From Entamoeba invadens IP1 (lineage: Eukaryota; Evosea; Mastigamoebida; Endamoebidae), in assembly GCF_000330505.1 (NCBI RefSeq), contig NW_004440426.1, forward strand, positions 293,094 through 357,093: a stretch of DNA of 64,000 nucleotides. The letters are read 5' to 3'. The translations under genes were made by a program, and so were the position numbers. Numbering within the stretch: the first letter of the stretch is position 1; every line of letters starts with the position of its first letter. Of this stretch, positions 9,557-19,276 are shown in pieces. The notes beneath the pieces are model-generated. The model searched no databases, was not told the DNA's origin, and saw nothing but the letters and a program-made list of their open reading frames with translations.

Positions 9557-10624
9557 ATGTCGATTTCAAGTGAGTCAATCACAACACCACACCCCGGTAA
9601 AGTTTATGTTGGTGGATTTCCCACTGATTTTACTTGCGACGCACTCAAAAGCATTTTTAGCGTCTGCGGACAAATTGAATCAGCGGAAATATTTCATAAA
9701 TGGATTACATTCTGTCACATCATTTTCACGGACTCTTCGTCATGTAAAAAGGCGATAGAAATGTTTGAACAAAAGGACATGGGTGGGTACACTTTTCGAG
9801 TCGGTGAAATGAAGATGACAGCCCCAAAGGCTGAAGTGAAGAACTTGCGTTCATTTGGCGACATTCAAGTGAGTGTTGTTTTAGTTCGTCCGATGCATGA
9901 AGAGAACATTGGTGCCATTGGTCGACTTTGTGCCAACTTTGATGTCAAAGCTCTTTATGTTGTCAACCCCGAGTGTAAAATTGGCGAAGAAACGATGAAG
10001 ATATCAAGACATGGGAAGAGTTACATTGAACATTTGAAAATTTATAATAACTTGACTGATGTGAAGCAGGAGTGCGGATTTCTTATTGGGTTCACTGCAC
10101 GTGAGGGTAAAGGAAATACCAAAAACAAGCGTGTTCTCATTAAATATCAAGAGACGTGCGAAATTTTGAAAACAATGCAAGGCGACGTCGGGCTAGTGTT
10201 TGGAAATGAATCAAACGGACTGAATTCAGAAGAGGCTGAAGCGTGTGACCTCCTCAATAAAATTGATATTCAGACAAGTTACCCCGTTCTCAATTTAAGT
10301 CATGCAGTGAGTATCGGACTGTCATACTTCCACTTAAAATTGAGAGATGCAGGAGAGATGGTACCGTCCGAGTGTAAAGAGAAAGTTGTTGCTGCAAAAA
10401 TCGACTTAGCGAGTAAATGGGAACACATCGTTAAGTTGTCTTTCGGTGATAGGAAAGACAATGGGTCAATTGATGTGATGAAAAAAATATTAGGAAGGGT
10501 CGTACTTACCGAACGAGAAGCTGCCGTGCTTGAACATGCTTTCAATGGAATCAACTATAAATTGCTTGCTGACACTAAAGTGCTCCAAGACGAAAAATTC
10601 GAGAAAGAAAAAGAGGAAAAGTAA
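9557..10624 (+). CDS. RRM-SpoU fusion RNA 2'-O-methyltransferase
   Basis: A 355-residue protein joining an RNA-recognition motif to a SpoU/TrmH-family (SPOUT) methyltransferase. The RRM occupies about 15-88: RNP2-like KVYVGGFP, then ITFCHIIFTD in the RNP1 position, weakly conserved. The methyltransferase spans about 103-270 with the three SpoU motifs: ENIGAIGRLCANF (motif 1), GLVFGNESNGL (motif 2, knot) and VLNLSHAVSIGLSYF (motif 3). The arrangement is closest to TrmJ-like enzymes, which methylate tRNA ribose in the anticodon loop; the true target is unknown. A charged helical C-terminus ends in EKEKEEK. I use ATG 9557; the frame opens one codon earlier only with TTG. A uORF at 9541 overlaps the start. 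Catalytic family is sure, the RRM moderately so. Confidence 0.85.
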   Translation: MSISSESITTPHPGKVYVGGFPTDFTCDALKSIFSVCGQIESAEIFHKWITFCHIIFTDSSSCKKAIEMFEQKDMGGYTFRVGEMKMTAPKAEVKNLRSFGDIQVSVVLVRPMHEENIGAIGRLCANFDVKALYVVNPECKIGEETMKISRHGKSYIEHLKIYNNLTDVKQECGFLIGFTAREGKGNTKNKRVLIKYQETCEILKTMQGDVGLVFGNESNGLNSEEAEACDLLNKIDIQTSYPVLNLSHAVSIGLSYFHLKLRDAGEMVPSECKEKVVAAKIDLASKWEHIVKLSFGDRKDNGSIDVMKKILGRVVLTEREAAVLEHAFNGINYKLLADTKVLQDEKFEKEKEEK

Positions 10625-10696
10625 ATGTGTTATTTCTAGTTTATTTAATAATAAATTTCTAGTAAAAAAAAAATTATTCAAATCATGAAAATCTTA

Positions 10697-11100
10697 TGGC
10701 TGTTCGGCGACTTTTGTTATTACTGAGAAGTCGGCGACTTTTTGAGTCCCTTCAAAAGTCGCCGACTTCTTTTAGAACTAAATAACTATTAACTTTAATA
10801 AATTATACCATATTCATTATAGTCTCAAAAATGTGTAAAAACACAATAGTTGTTATAATTTGTTATATTATAATCATATAAATATAATTTAAAAAATGAT
10901 TTGAGAAGATATAATTGGGACGGTATTTTTTCATTTCTTTTTTTAATAATAATTATATTAAATTTATATGGTTTATTTTTTTCAATATCTTTTACATGAT
11001 AAATGGTATTTTGAATAATTATTTAACTAAATATTTAGGTCTTTTAAGACATTGAAAAGTCGGCGATTTTTAAAAAAACTGTAAAGTCGTCGAACAGCCA
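10697..11100. mobile_element. 404-bp MITE with TTA target duplication
   Basis: Terminal inverted repeats TGGCTGTTCGGCGACTTT (10697-10714) and its inverse at 11083-11100 match at 17 of 18 positions. TTA flanks both ends (10694-10696 and 11101-11103), the 3-bp duplication expected of PIF/Harbinger-type elements. Inside, 17-bp perfect arms at 10726-10742 and 10754-10770 form a hairpin from the same AAGTCGGCGA core, and another core copy lies near 11056-11066. There is no ORF, so it is non-autonomous. The ends differ from those of the complete transposon at 29785-32126. Confidence 0.75.
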
Positions 11101-11445
11101 TTAACACAATCTGTTTTTTTAATAATTATTATATTATTATTATAATATAATTATAATATATAGTACTTATATATTATTATAATATTAGTACATATATTAG
11201 AAAAAAACTCGAAATAAATAAAACAATTATTTCAATAAGCCGAAATAATTGAAAACAATTGTTTCCACGTTTATATACAAAACAATAGAAAATAATTTGA
11301 ATTGATTTTTTTTAATATCTTTTTATATTAACAAATCATTTGGTACCAAAAACTGACAAAAGTTGTCGTGGTGTTTGGTTTTGGGTGATGAAAACTACTT
11401 GTAAATCGAAAAATGTAAAAAACTGAATAATACCGATTGTGAGCT
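11101..11445. other. AT-rich spacer, nothing recognised
   Basis: 345 bases between the MITE and the hydrolase ATG. A/T-rich, probably carrying the hydrolase promoter; no clear element. Confidence 0.35.
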
Positions 11446-12881
11446 ATGAAGATTGGGATGCTTCTTCAGTTCTATTTGGCATCACTTGTCGCTCAAGTTC
11501 AAACACTTTTGTTAGCAATGCGACACAATCGTCCGTATTATTATTTCACAAGCTATGTCGTGTTTGTAGTATTTAGTATATACAACCATATCCCTTTCTT
11601 CATAGTTATCGCCCCTCTTCTTGTTTTCATTCTCTCACTCTTTATTGCTACCGATGACTTCCCACATATGTACTATATGAAACAGTCGCCGTTCTCGGCA
11701 ACTTTAATCCAGAAAACGCCAAAGCTACAGGAACCCTACAAATGCCCTCTTAAAGTGCTCTCGGGCCATTTATTGACTACATACACCTCTCAACGCCCAT
11801 CTCCCTATTCGTTCTCATATACTCGTGTAGTTGTTAATTGCATTGATGGTGGCGTGTGTGGGTTAGATATCTTAGACAATGATATTCCAGACACTGCCTC
11901 GGTAGTTTTATTAGTGCCTGGTGCAGTTGGTGACACAAAAAGTTTGTACATCAAGAAAGCAGTCAAAAAGTTCAGTGACGAAGGGTTCCGACCCATTGTT
12001 CTTATTAAAAGAGGATTGTCTGGACTTCCTTTGAAAACACCAAAGATATACAATGCACTCAATTGTGAAGACATTCATGACGCCGTCAAGGTGTTACATC
12101 AAAAGTATCCAAATGCATATGTTAATGTCGTTGGATACTCTCTTGGGGCATCACAAGTTGTTCGACTGTCGTATCAATACTCAAGTGAGTTACTTCAGTA
12201 CAACGTCAATAGTTGTGCTGGTGTATGTGTTCCATGGGGATTGTCTGCTTTAGATATACCAGATTTGTACTCAAAGAAGTTAGCCGGGGAGTACGTTGAC
12301 ATCATTACAAACAACAAAGAATTGTTTGAGAACGTCGTTGTTGACAACAAAAAGGTGTACGACCTCGACGATATCAAAGACATCAATTTGACTCAATTGG
12401 AGCAGAAAGTGATCACCCCAATGTTTGGGTATAAAAGTGTTGAGGCTTATCATTGGGACGCTGAACAATGGTTCCAGAACTTACCATGCACTAGTTTGTT
12501 TTATAGTTATATATAGTAATATATAGTAAGAACACAAACTAATAGAATAGTTTGTGTTCTACTAGTTTAACAATACAATGCTTACGAATAGAAATACCGA
12601 CTTTCACAATCAATTCATTCGATGACCCAGTTTGCAACGATCAAAGTTATTCATATTTGAGAGTTAAGGCGATTTCAGGGTTCAGTCCATTTGTCATCAC
12701 ATCATATACTCAACGAGGAGGACATTGTATATTCAGCGATTCAATGGATGATACAACCCTTTCTTATGCCGATGGGAACGTCTCTGCGTTCATCAAGAGT
12801 GTTGAAGAGATGAACAAAAGTGGAGCTCTTGCGAATTATGTGAAAGACGCGGAGGATCAATTTAAATGGATAAATGAGTGA
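11446..12881 (+). CDS. membrane-anchored alpha/beta hydrolase, ABHD1/3-YheT family
   Basis: Predicted lipid or ester hydrolase of 445 residues made from exons 11446-12493 and 12592-12881. The intron (98 nt) runs from GTTTGT to TAG; splicing restores IPTFTINSFDDPV, the typical YheT acid-residue segment, right after LPCT. N-terminal hydrophobic stretches at about 28-66 likely anchor the protein to membrane. The fold shows VVLLVPGAVGDTKSLYI (about 152-168; oxyanion region), the nucleophile elbow VVGYSLGASQ (Ser about 234), the acid Asp in SFDDPV and the final His in QRGGHCIF. All three catalytic residues are therefore present across the two exons. Reading the open frames separately would give two broken halves. 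The intron itself contains a 12-bp perfect stem (separate entry). Substrate unknown; ABHD relatives act on phospholipids. Confidence 0.85.
12529..12560 (+). other. 12-bp hairpin inside the hydrolase intron
   Basis: AGAACACAAACT (12529-12540) and its exact reverse complement (12549-12560) flank an 8-nt loop in the middle of the 98-nt intron. In the pre-mRNA this would form a stable stem, bringing donor and acceptor closer; it also masks a second GTTTGT-like donor string lying in the right arm (the AGTTTGTG run). Confidence 0.6.
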
Positions 12882-12981
12882 CTCGAGTTTTATTTTTAGA
12901 CCAATTCCATAGTTTGATTTAAGTTATAAAATTCCTTTTAAGTTGGCTACTGAAAAGGAATTTGAAAAGCACTCAAACATA

Positions 12982-13560
12982 ATGACAACAACACTCATCT
13001 TTGTTCGACATGGTGAAACGGAGTGGAACAATAAAAAGGTGATTCAGGGATGCACAGACATCCCACTCTCTGAAAAAGGTCGACAGCAAGCCTTCGAGTT
13101 GTCAAAGAGGATACCTGAGAATGTTGATGTGATCTATACCTCCCCACTTAAACGTGCTCTTGAGACCGCAAACATAATAAGTGAAGGTAAAGAAGTGGTA
13201 ATATCACAAGATTTAATCGAGCCAAATTTTGGAAGTTGGGAAGGCAAAGAGTTCAATTCCATAGGAGACATGAGTGCAAAGGAGTTTGTAGAGTGTACAA
13301 ATGGTATTCCTCTTGGGGACGCTGGTAATACCGTCCACACTCTTTCTCAAACGATTTTAGGGTTTCTCAATTCACTTGTTCAAACATATGAAAACAAAAC
13401 AGTGATGCTGGTATCCCATGGGACTTGGATAAAATGTGCTCTTGTTGGCATTTTAGAGTTTCCTGACAGAATGTATCACCAACTTGGTGTTTGCAACGCT
13501 TCGGTTACGACAGTTGTGTATCGAAAAGGGTACTATTGTATGACTCACCTGAGTTGTTGA
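12982..13560 (+). CDS. histidine phosphatase (phosphoglycerate mutase-like)
   Basis: A 192-residue member of the histidine phosphatase superfamily, branch 1. The phosphorylated histidine lies in FVRHGETEWN (about 7-16), followed by the family segments IPLSEKGRQQA (about 27-37) and YTSPLKRALETA (about 52-63). The acid-donor region EPNFGSWEGKEF (about 78-89) and the second catalytic histidine in VSHGTWIKC (about 145-153) are intact. Size and motif set fit cofactor-dependent PGM-like or fructose-2,6-bisphosphatase/alpha-ribazole-type phosphatases; sequence alone does not settle mutase versus phosphatase, and the short length favours phosphatase. I use ATG 12982 because the open frame starts upstream only with TTG at 12943. 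The gene follows the hydrolase after 100 bases on the same strand, with no sign of co-transcription. Confidence 0.85.
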   Translation: MTTTLIFVRHGETEWNNKKVIQGCTDIPLSEKGRQQAFELSKRIPENVDVIYTSPLKRALETANIISEGKEVVISQDLIEPNFGSWEGKEFNSIGDMSAKEFVECTNGIPLGDAGNTVHTLSQTILGFLNSLVQTYENKTVMLVSHGTWIKCALVGILEFPDRMYHQLGVCNASVTTVVYRKGYYCMTHLSC

Positions 13561-13624
13561 TTGAATTATTCTATTATTCATATACTATTAACTAACTATT
13601 AAACTCTAAAACTCTATTAAATCA

Positions 13625-14257
13625 TCAACTGAACATTGCTAATAGCTTCTTCTTACACTTATCGTTTGTACTCTTCTCGTCTCTCTTTCGTACTTCTTGG
13701 ATTTCGATGTTGTCTATAGGAATCACATAATTCGTATAATCTTCACAATTGCCAGACTTGAGTGAAGCTTCTACCCAATCTACGGAAACAATTGGGACGC
13801 CCGATGTATTACACTTTTCGAGAATGTCTTGGGGAAGCTTTTTCTCTCCCAATACAACCACAGTGGTCAACGGGTTGAACTCCTTTGAATTGACTTTTTT
13901 CTTGAGGGTTTCATCAGTCCCCATACAAAACACCACACACTCTTTGAACGATGTTTTTGGCGTTTCTACCTTTTTGAGTGTTGTTGGTTTTATTAAGTCA
14001 ACAAAAGACTTTTTAATTGGCGTTTCATCGTCACTACCTTGAGTATTTTGTTTTTTCGAATTCTTTGGGGTTGTCGTTTTGCTTGTTGTCGATTTCGGTG
14101 TTTTAGTACGCGTTTTGGGGACGTGAACTTTCATTGAAGAGTCTTTGTTGTCTTCATCGAATTCCTCGTCTTTGGCTTGTGTTTTGGTAATTGTTTGTGA
14201 AATTTTTTCTTCTATCTCGTCGTCTTTTTGAGGAATTAGTTTGCGCTTTGGTGGCAT
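13625..14257 (-). CDS. BRCT-like, lysine-rich nuclear protein
   Basis: A 210-residue protein with two parts. Residues 1 to about 105 are charged and Lys/Thr/Ser-rich (PPKRKLIPQKDDE, then a run of KTPKSTTSKTTTPKN), which looks disordered and nuclear. Residues about 107-185 resemble a BRCT domain: a strand KECVVFCMG, TVVVLGEKK in the middle, then the tryptophan signature IVSVDWVEASLKSG. BRCT domains bind phosphopeptides or DNA ends in replication and repair. The start is ATG 14257; the frame extends upstream only through a TTG. The small size rules out a full RFC1 or ligase. It converges on the histidine phosphatase gene with 64 bases between stops. BRCT call is by the tryptophan motif and length only. 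Confidence 0.6.
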   Translation of the reverse strand: MPPKRKLIPQKDDEIEEKISQTITKTQAKDEEFDEDNKDSSMKVHVPKTRTKTPKSTTSKTTTPKNSKKQNTQGSDDETPIKKSFVDLIKPTTLKKVETPKTSFKECVVFCMGTDETLKKKVNSKEFNPLTTVVVLGEKKLPQDILEKCNTSGVPIVSVDWVEASLKSGNCEDYTNYVIPIDNIEIQEVRKRDEKSTNDKCKKKLLAMFS

Positions 14258-15018
14258 AAAGACGTGGTTTAATAATTCAGTTGAAAAGACAACTCTGTTT
14301 AACAATTTCTATGTATTTAATTTCATTATAGTTTTTTAGTATATTAAAAAAAGTGAAAAAATATATTAACATTTATTATATTTTTAATTGTTATTATAGT
14401 TTAAAAAAAAATTGGTTTATTATTATAATAATATATAATATTTAATAATAATAATAATATAATATATTATTACAATATATTATTATATATTATATCATAA
14501 TAATACATTTCATTTAACGGAAAAAAATATCATTATTATGTATTTTTATACATATATTTTATTCCAATATAAATAATTACATAATTTTGAAAAAAGAAAA
14601 ACACCCAACGAAAATGAAAAAGAAACATGAAAAACAATTTGAATAAAATAAATAAAATTTTAATTTCTTTTTATTATAAACAATAATTATTTTTTATTAG
14701 AAATAAAAAAAGTGACTTAAATTGTTTCTCATTCAAATTTTATTTCTTAAAAATAAACTTATTTATTATGAAAATCAACTTTATTTAAATGATATATAAT
14801 TTTATATAAAAATAGTAATAACAAATACTTTTTCATTAAAGTTAACACTTAATAATTCTCGACTTATATAATGAAAATAGATAATGTTGATTTTCACATC
14901 CACAATTCAAAATAACCCATTTAATTTCGATTATTTGAAGTATCCTTTTATTTTAGAATAAGAAAGAAATAGATATAGAAGAAACAGGTATACCCAAAAA
15001 TCAGAACTATTGACCCAA
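14258..15018. other. AT-rich divergent promoter spacer
   Basis: 0.76 kb of very A/T-rich DNA including TA-rich near-palindromes around 14400-14510. No gene, RNA or transposon-like ends seen. Confidence 0.4.
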
Positions 15019-15835
15019 ATGGTTTTCAGCGTTATTATCAGCAACACCATTCTTTTTGTTCTTATTGTGAACGCAGTTATCCACCTGGGTTCAATTTTGA
15101 ACCAAAACAAGTTGATGATCCGGCTCACAAAGTGCCCTTTTTGTCTCTTGTGTGCTTTATATGTTTTCACCTCCCTTCCTCAGCCATCACTTCTCATGGT
15201 GTTTGGTCTAATATTTTCTTTCTTAGGAGACCTTCTTCTCTTATTTGAAGGAAATGTTTTCCTTATTGGTATGGCTTCTTTCGCTCTGACTCATATTCTC
15301 AATGGCATACTTTTCTTGACCATTGCTGTTTGTTGTTTATTACTAATTCCAAACTATTAATTTACCATTATGATACTATAACAATAAGAAGAAGGTTTTT
15401 ATATTCAAACGAACAACTTCAAGACTAATATAATGTACTGACTCTAAGCCACTCACATTTAACCCACTTGCTGCAAGTTTTGTCTTGACGTGTGCACTGT
15501 TCTGGACTGTCGTCAAAAACTATTCGATTCTTCCAAGCTTTATGAGGAAAATAGTGTATGGCTACATGTCTATTATATGTTTCGGCTTTTACACATCAAC
15601 AATGCTCCTTAACACGGAATGGACGACACTCTCGAAAGTACTTATCATCATGGGGTATTCATCTTTTGTTATAAGTGATGCGGTCCTTTCCATTGTACTC
15701 TGGGTCAAAAACACGCCTTTTATGCACTTCGTTGTGATGTTCACTTACTACTTCGCGCAGTTTTGTATTTCTGTCGGGTACGTGGCAGGCACAACCAACA
15801 CCGACTTCTCTACTTTCATGTCCTTCCTCAATTAA
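15019..15835 (+). CDS. TMEM86/YhhN-family membrane protein
   Basis: Polytopic membrane protein of 231 residues from exons 15019-15327 and 15449-15835. The 121-nt intron opens GTTTGT and, by frame, closes at CTAAG; both exon edges are codon boundaries. The YhhN signature is visible in exon 1: GLIFSFLGDLLLLFEGNVFLIGM, followed by SFALTHILNGILF (the family H..Y-like segment). Hydrophobic helices continue through exon 2. Family members include TMEM86 lysoplasmalogenases, which hydrolyse the vinyl-ether bond of lysoplasmalogens; activity here is inference. I use ATG 15019, since the frame otherwise opens with TTG. No TAG acceptor occurs in the interval, so the AAG acceptor is the only one giving a continuous family-length protein. 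Confidence 0.75.
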
Positions 15836-15929
15836 CTTTTTTTACTAGACGTTATTGGTTCTTTTATTATTAGTTGATAATTAGAATATGTATAGTACCA
15901 AAGTTGAATGTGATGAACACAGAACTCAA

Positions 15930-17102
15930 TTAGTAAGTCGACGAGAGCTCTCTCAGTCTCTTGACAGATTCCTTGATGACTTCAATAGTGTAGTCTATCT
16001 CTTCCTCCGTGTTAAATCGAGACAATGAAATTCTAATACCTGTATGTGATAAGTCTGACCCCATATGCATTGCTTGGAATGTGGGATTGGCCTGGAGAGA
16101 CTCCGATGCGCATGCGCTCCCCGTTGAAGCAGCAATCCCGTGTTTGTTTAAATCCCACAACATCGCTTCCCCTTCGACTCCCTTAAAAGCACACAAAATA
16201 GTGTTTGGCACTCTGTTCTCTGGTTTTCCGACAATGGTAGTGTCTGGGATGAGTCTCAGTGCATTCTCAAGCTTGTCTCTCAGCTTCTTAATCGTCGAAT
16301 TTTCATAGTCGATGTATTCAAATGCCTTCTTCAAGGCAAGAGCAAGTCCGACGACACTTGGGGTATCAATAGTTCCACTTCTAAGGCCACCCATTTGCTC
16401 TCCACCGTGTAACAATGGAATTATAGGTCTTCCAGCTCTGATAAACAAACACCCGACACCTTTTGGTCCGTGGAATTTGTGAGCAGTGAATGTCATGTAG
16501 TCGACGGGAACTTCATCGACTCTCGTCCGGATTTTTCCAACTGCCTGTGTGGCGTCTGTGTGGAAATAAGCGCCGTGGTCGTGCGCAATTTGGCAAAGTT
16601 CCTTAATCGGAAGAATGAGCCCAGTCTCGTTGTTCACCCACATACAACTGACAAGTGCTGTTCTCTCGTCAATGTTCTTCTTCAAAATCTCTGCATCGAC
16701 TATTCCTTCGTTGTTCACGGGAAGAGAAACCACTTCTATGCCATGGCTAGAAAGGTATTTTGATGATTCAGAGATCGAGGGGTGCTCAATTTGTGTGACG
16801 ATGATTTTGTTGCGCTTGCCTTTTTCAGTCTCGTAATTGGACAGAATGGTCTTCAAAACAGTGTTATTACCTTCCGTCGAGTTGGAAGTGACCAACACCG
16901 TGTCATCATCAGTGGCCCCCAAACAAGTGTAAATCGAATCTAAAGCATCGGAGACAGCCTTTCTCGCTTTTTGACCAAAGGTGTGAAGTGAGTTTGGATT
17001 TCCGTATACCTCACAAAAGTATGGAAGCATAGCCTTAAGAACTTCCGGGTCGACTTTAGTTGTTGCGTTGTTGTCAAGGTATACTTCGTGTGGTGGATTC
17101 AT
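15930..17102 (-). CDS. nifS: NifS-type cysteine desulfurase
   Basis: Pyridoxal-phosphate enzyme that takes sulfur from cysteine for iron-sulfur cluster assembly. It has 390 residues, the usual NifS length. The N-terminus YLDNNATTKVDPEV is family-typical; the PLP site has HTDATQAVGK (about 193-202) and the Schiff-base lysine in FTAHKFHGPKGVG (about 217-229). The persulfide cysteine lies in STGSACASESLQ (about 334-345). Entamoeba is known to rely on NifS plus a scaffold NifU acquired from bacteria instead of the mitochondrial ISC set, and this gene fits that system; NifU is not in the window. No targeting peptide is seen, in line with a cytosolic enzyme. No intron. A possible small gene ends only 5 bases upstream of its ATG. 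Confidence 0.95.
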   Translation of the reverse strand: MNPPHEVYLDNNATTKVDPEVLKAMLPYFCEVYGNPNSLHTFGQKARKAVSDALDSIYTCLGATDDDTVLVTSNSTEGNNTVLKTILSNYETEKGKRNKIIVTQIEHPSISESSKYLSSHGIEVVSLPVNNEGIVDAEILKKNIDERTALVSCMWVNNETGLILPIKELCQIAHDHGAYFHTDATQAVGKIRTRVDEVPVDYMTFTAHKFHGPKGVGCLFIRAGRPIIPLLHGGEQMGGLRSGTIDTPSVVGLALALKKAFEYIDYENSTIKKLRDKLENALRLIPDTTIVGKPENRVPNTILCAFKGVEGEAMLWDLNKHGIAASTGSACASESLQANPTFQAMHMGSDLSHTGIRISLSRFNTEEEIDYTIEVIKESVKRLRELSSTY

Positions 17103-17107
17103 TCTGT

Positions 17108-17380
17108 TTATTCATTTTCGAGAACCTTTTTGTAGGGTTCGAAGTTGTGTGAAATTTGTGGAGAGATGTTCACCAAAAATGTAACGAAGTTCTATAACGG
17201 ACGTTTATTTCCATTGGAACACTTTTTTTTATAGTAAAGGAACACTTTTGGGAAAGGTTGATGGTAAATAAGTGTTGGAAAAGTGCTTGAGGTTTTGGTA
17301 ATCATGGGCCATTTGGACCACTTCATGGGGTTCTTTTGAAATCTCGGCATTTTAAAAAGAAGAGGATTTGTTCTGGTCAT
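17108..17380 (-). CDS. possible small spliced protein, unknown
   Basis: Two coding-looking blocks share one frame upstream of nifS. The first, from ATG 17380, encodes 62 residues starting MTRTNPLLFKMPRFQKNP and ends at TAG 17194-17192. The second continues directly after that stop as NFVTFLVNISPQISHNFE and ends at TAA 17110-17108. If the AT-rich piece 17245-17192 (54 nt, GTGTTC...TAG) is an intron, the product is a 72-residue basic protein. The donor is poor compared with GTTTGT, so a 62-residue protein, or a decayed gene with one stop, are alternatives. I do not recognise the product. Base composition is clearly less A/T-rich than the adjacent spacer, which is the main support for coding. 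Confidence 0.35.
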
Positions 17381-18202
17381 ATGTTTAAAACAAATTTTTA
17401 TTATTTTTATATGATAAAAAACATGTGAAGAACTGATGCTTAGCGACTATTAAAATTATTACATATATATTATATTATTTATTATTTAAATGTATTACTA
17501 ATTATATTTATATTTTAAATTATAAATATATTATTAAAAAACTATAAAAATGATCACCTAAGAACACATTTTATTTTCATGTTGAATATTTGGGATATCA
17601 TTTTTCTTAAATTATTCAAACATTAAAAATATATTATAAAATAGTTAATAAACTATATCAGTTGTACTTTTTTTCGAAAAAATAGAATTGTTAATTCATA
17701 ATTTCAAAAATGCTTTTTCGAAGGTTAACATAATAAAGAATTGTCACTAGATAGAAGGAAATTAATTACTATTTTTTATTTAATGTCAATGAATACATAC
17801 AAATGTTTCCACGAAACAGATCACAATCACGCGATATTTTTTTTATTTCTTTGTGCAAAATAAATAAATTAACTTTCTTTATTTCAATAAAAAAGTTAAT
17901 TTTTAATATAGTATTATATAGTAACATTATAGTAATAGTATATTATAGATTATTTTGATTATGATTATTTTGTAATATAATTTATACACATATTGTAATA
18001 CAAATCGAATCAAAAAAAAAGAATGAAAGAAAAAATTTTAAGATTTTACTGACATTACAAACTTGTAATACAAATTATTTTATTATTTACTGACAATCAA
18101 AATTCCATCAGTATTATTGGTAATACAGAGAAATAAAACGAAGTACATGGGTGTTTTATTAAATAAAAACCAACCAACAACAAATCACAATAACAAATTA
18201 TA
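17381..18202. other. AT-rich spacer, nothing recognised
   Basis: 0.8 kb of A/T-rich DNA between the small upstream gene and the 3' end of the nucleotide-sugar transporter. No ORF, RNA or repeat accepted; the open frame at 18117-18359 is antisense to the transporter tail. Confidence 0.4.
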
Positions 18203-19276
18203 TCACTCTTCTAATTCCTTTAAGTTGGCCAATTTATTTAATACAGGAGAAGCCAAATCGTCCAATGTCACAACTTCTGTTTCAACAGTTTCCACATTGA
18301 TTTCTCTTTCATTCCTTTCGGCTGGTGCACACTCTGGGAGAGTTAGTATTTCGTTTTGATAGTTGGAACTAGCCTTAGTGTCGTTGTAATTCAAAAGTGA
18401 GATACACAATGCAAATACACCAAGTGTGAGCTCAATTGAGAATTCGTATTTAACAACAAAGAATTGGCACCCCAACACACTCAACATTGCAAATACATCA
18501 AAGAGTTTTGTTGACTCACTTGGAATAACAACTAAGAAGGAAGTGATGAATGTTGATAATGTCAATGATAGTGCGAGTGTTCCTAATGTGTATCCAAAAA
18601 CCACGTCATTTGTTTTTAAAGTTCCAAGGTCAAGAGTGACCAAAGCTATAAGAGAACATGGCACAGTTATCATAGGTGTCAAGAAATTGTTTTCAAGAAC
18701 TTCATTGTCTTTGACTTCACTATTTTTCGCAGCAACGTCTTTAAGAGTACGAATTACAGCAACCAGAAGAGCGGATATAACACCAACTATTTTTTCATAT
18801 TTTCCAATTGATGGTAAGAAATTGAACGCACCATTGACTACAGCTACTACCGAAACAACAATTCCACCAACAGCTCTCCACTGAGTAAGTGTGATTCTGT
18901 TTCTAATTCGAATTGATGAAAGTGCCAAGAATACATATGAGCAATTTGTGAGTGCAACAAATAAAAGGGGGTGTATTGTTGTCAAAGCAAATTGAGTCAA
19001 AAAGAGTTCAAAAAAGAGAAAGAGTCCGTCAAATAAGCACTTGGGCACATTCTTATACAACTCCACATAATATTTAAACAACCCATCTTTGTGTTTGACA
19101 AAGAGTAAGAACAATCCACTCAAGACAAATTTTGTTGCTTCGGAAATAAGTATCAAAAGTGAGATGGAATAGCTCTCTTGTGTCATCGTGCGGATAAACG
19201 ATGTCAATAGAACAACAGAAGTCACTTGAGCGGAGTATGCAAAAGTGTTAAGTACTTGAGTGGCTGTGTTGCTCAT
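18203..19276 (-). CDS. nucleotide-sugar transporter (SLC35 family)
   Basis: A 357-residue polytopic protein of the drug/metabolite superfamily, SLC35 type, which exchanges nucleotide sugars for nucleoside monophosphates across Golgi or ER membrane. About ten hydrophobic helices can be traced from residue 12 to 295. Recognisable family segments are ISLLILISEATKFVLSGLF (helix 2, with the conserved E..K), HPLLFVALTNCSYVFLALSS (helix 4) and ITLTQWRAVGGIVVSVVAVV. The last 60 residues form an acidic hydrophilic tail ending in LANLKELEE, on the cytosolic side by analogy. Substrate (UDP-Gal, UDP-GlcNAc or other) is not readable from sequence. No intron is needed; ATG 19276 is clear. It precedes the candidate snoRNA by about 280 bases on the opposite strand. 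Confidence 0.8.
   Translation of the reverse strand: MSNTATQVLNTFAYSAQVTSVVLLTSFIRTMTQESYSISLLILISEATKFVLSGLFLLFVKHKDGLFKYYVELYKNVPKCLFDGLFLFFELFLTQFALTTIHPLLFVALTNCSYVFLALSSIRIRNRITLTQWRAVGGIVVSVVAVVNGAFNFLPSIGKYEKIVGVISALLVAVIRTLKDVAAKNSEVKDNEVLENNFLTPMITVPCSLIALVTLDLGTLKTNDVVFGYTLGTLALSLTLSTFITSFLVVIPSESTKLFDVFAMLSVLGCQFFVVKYEFSIELTLGVFALCISLLNYNDTKASSNYQNEILTLPECAPAERNEREINVETVETEVVTLDDLASPVLNKLANLKELEE

Noticed and set aside
12943..12981. N-terminal extension of the histidine phosphatase
   Set aside because: Starts with TTG; the ATG at 12982 begins directly at the family's first strand.
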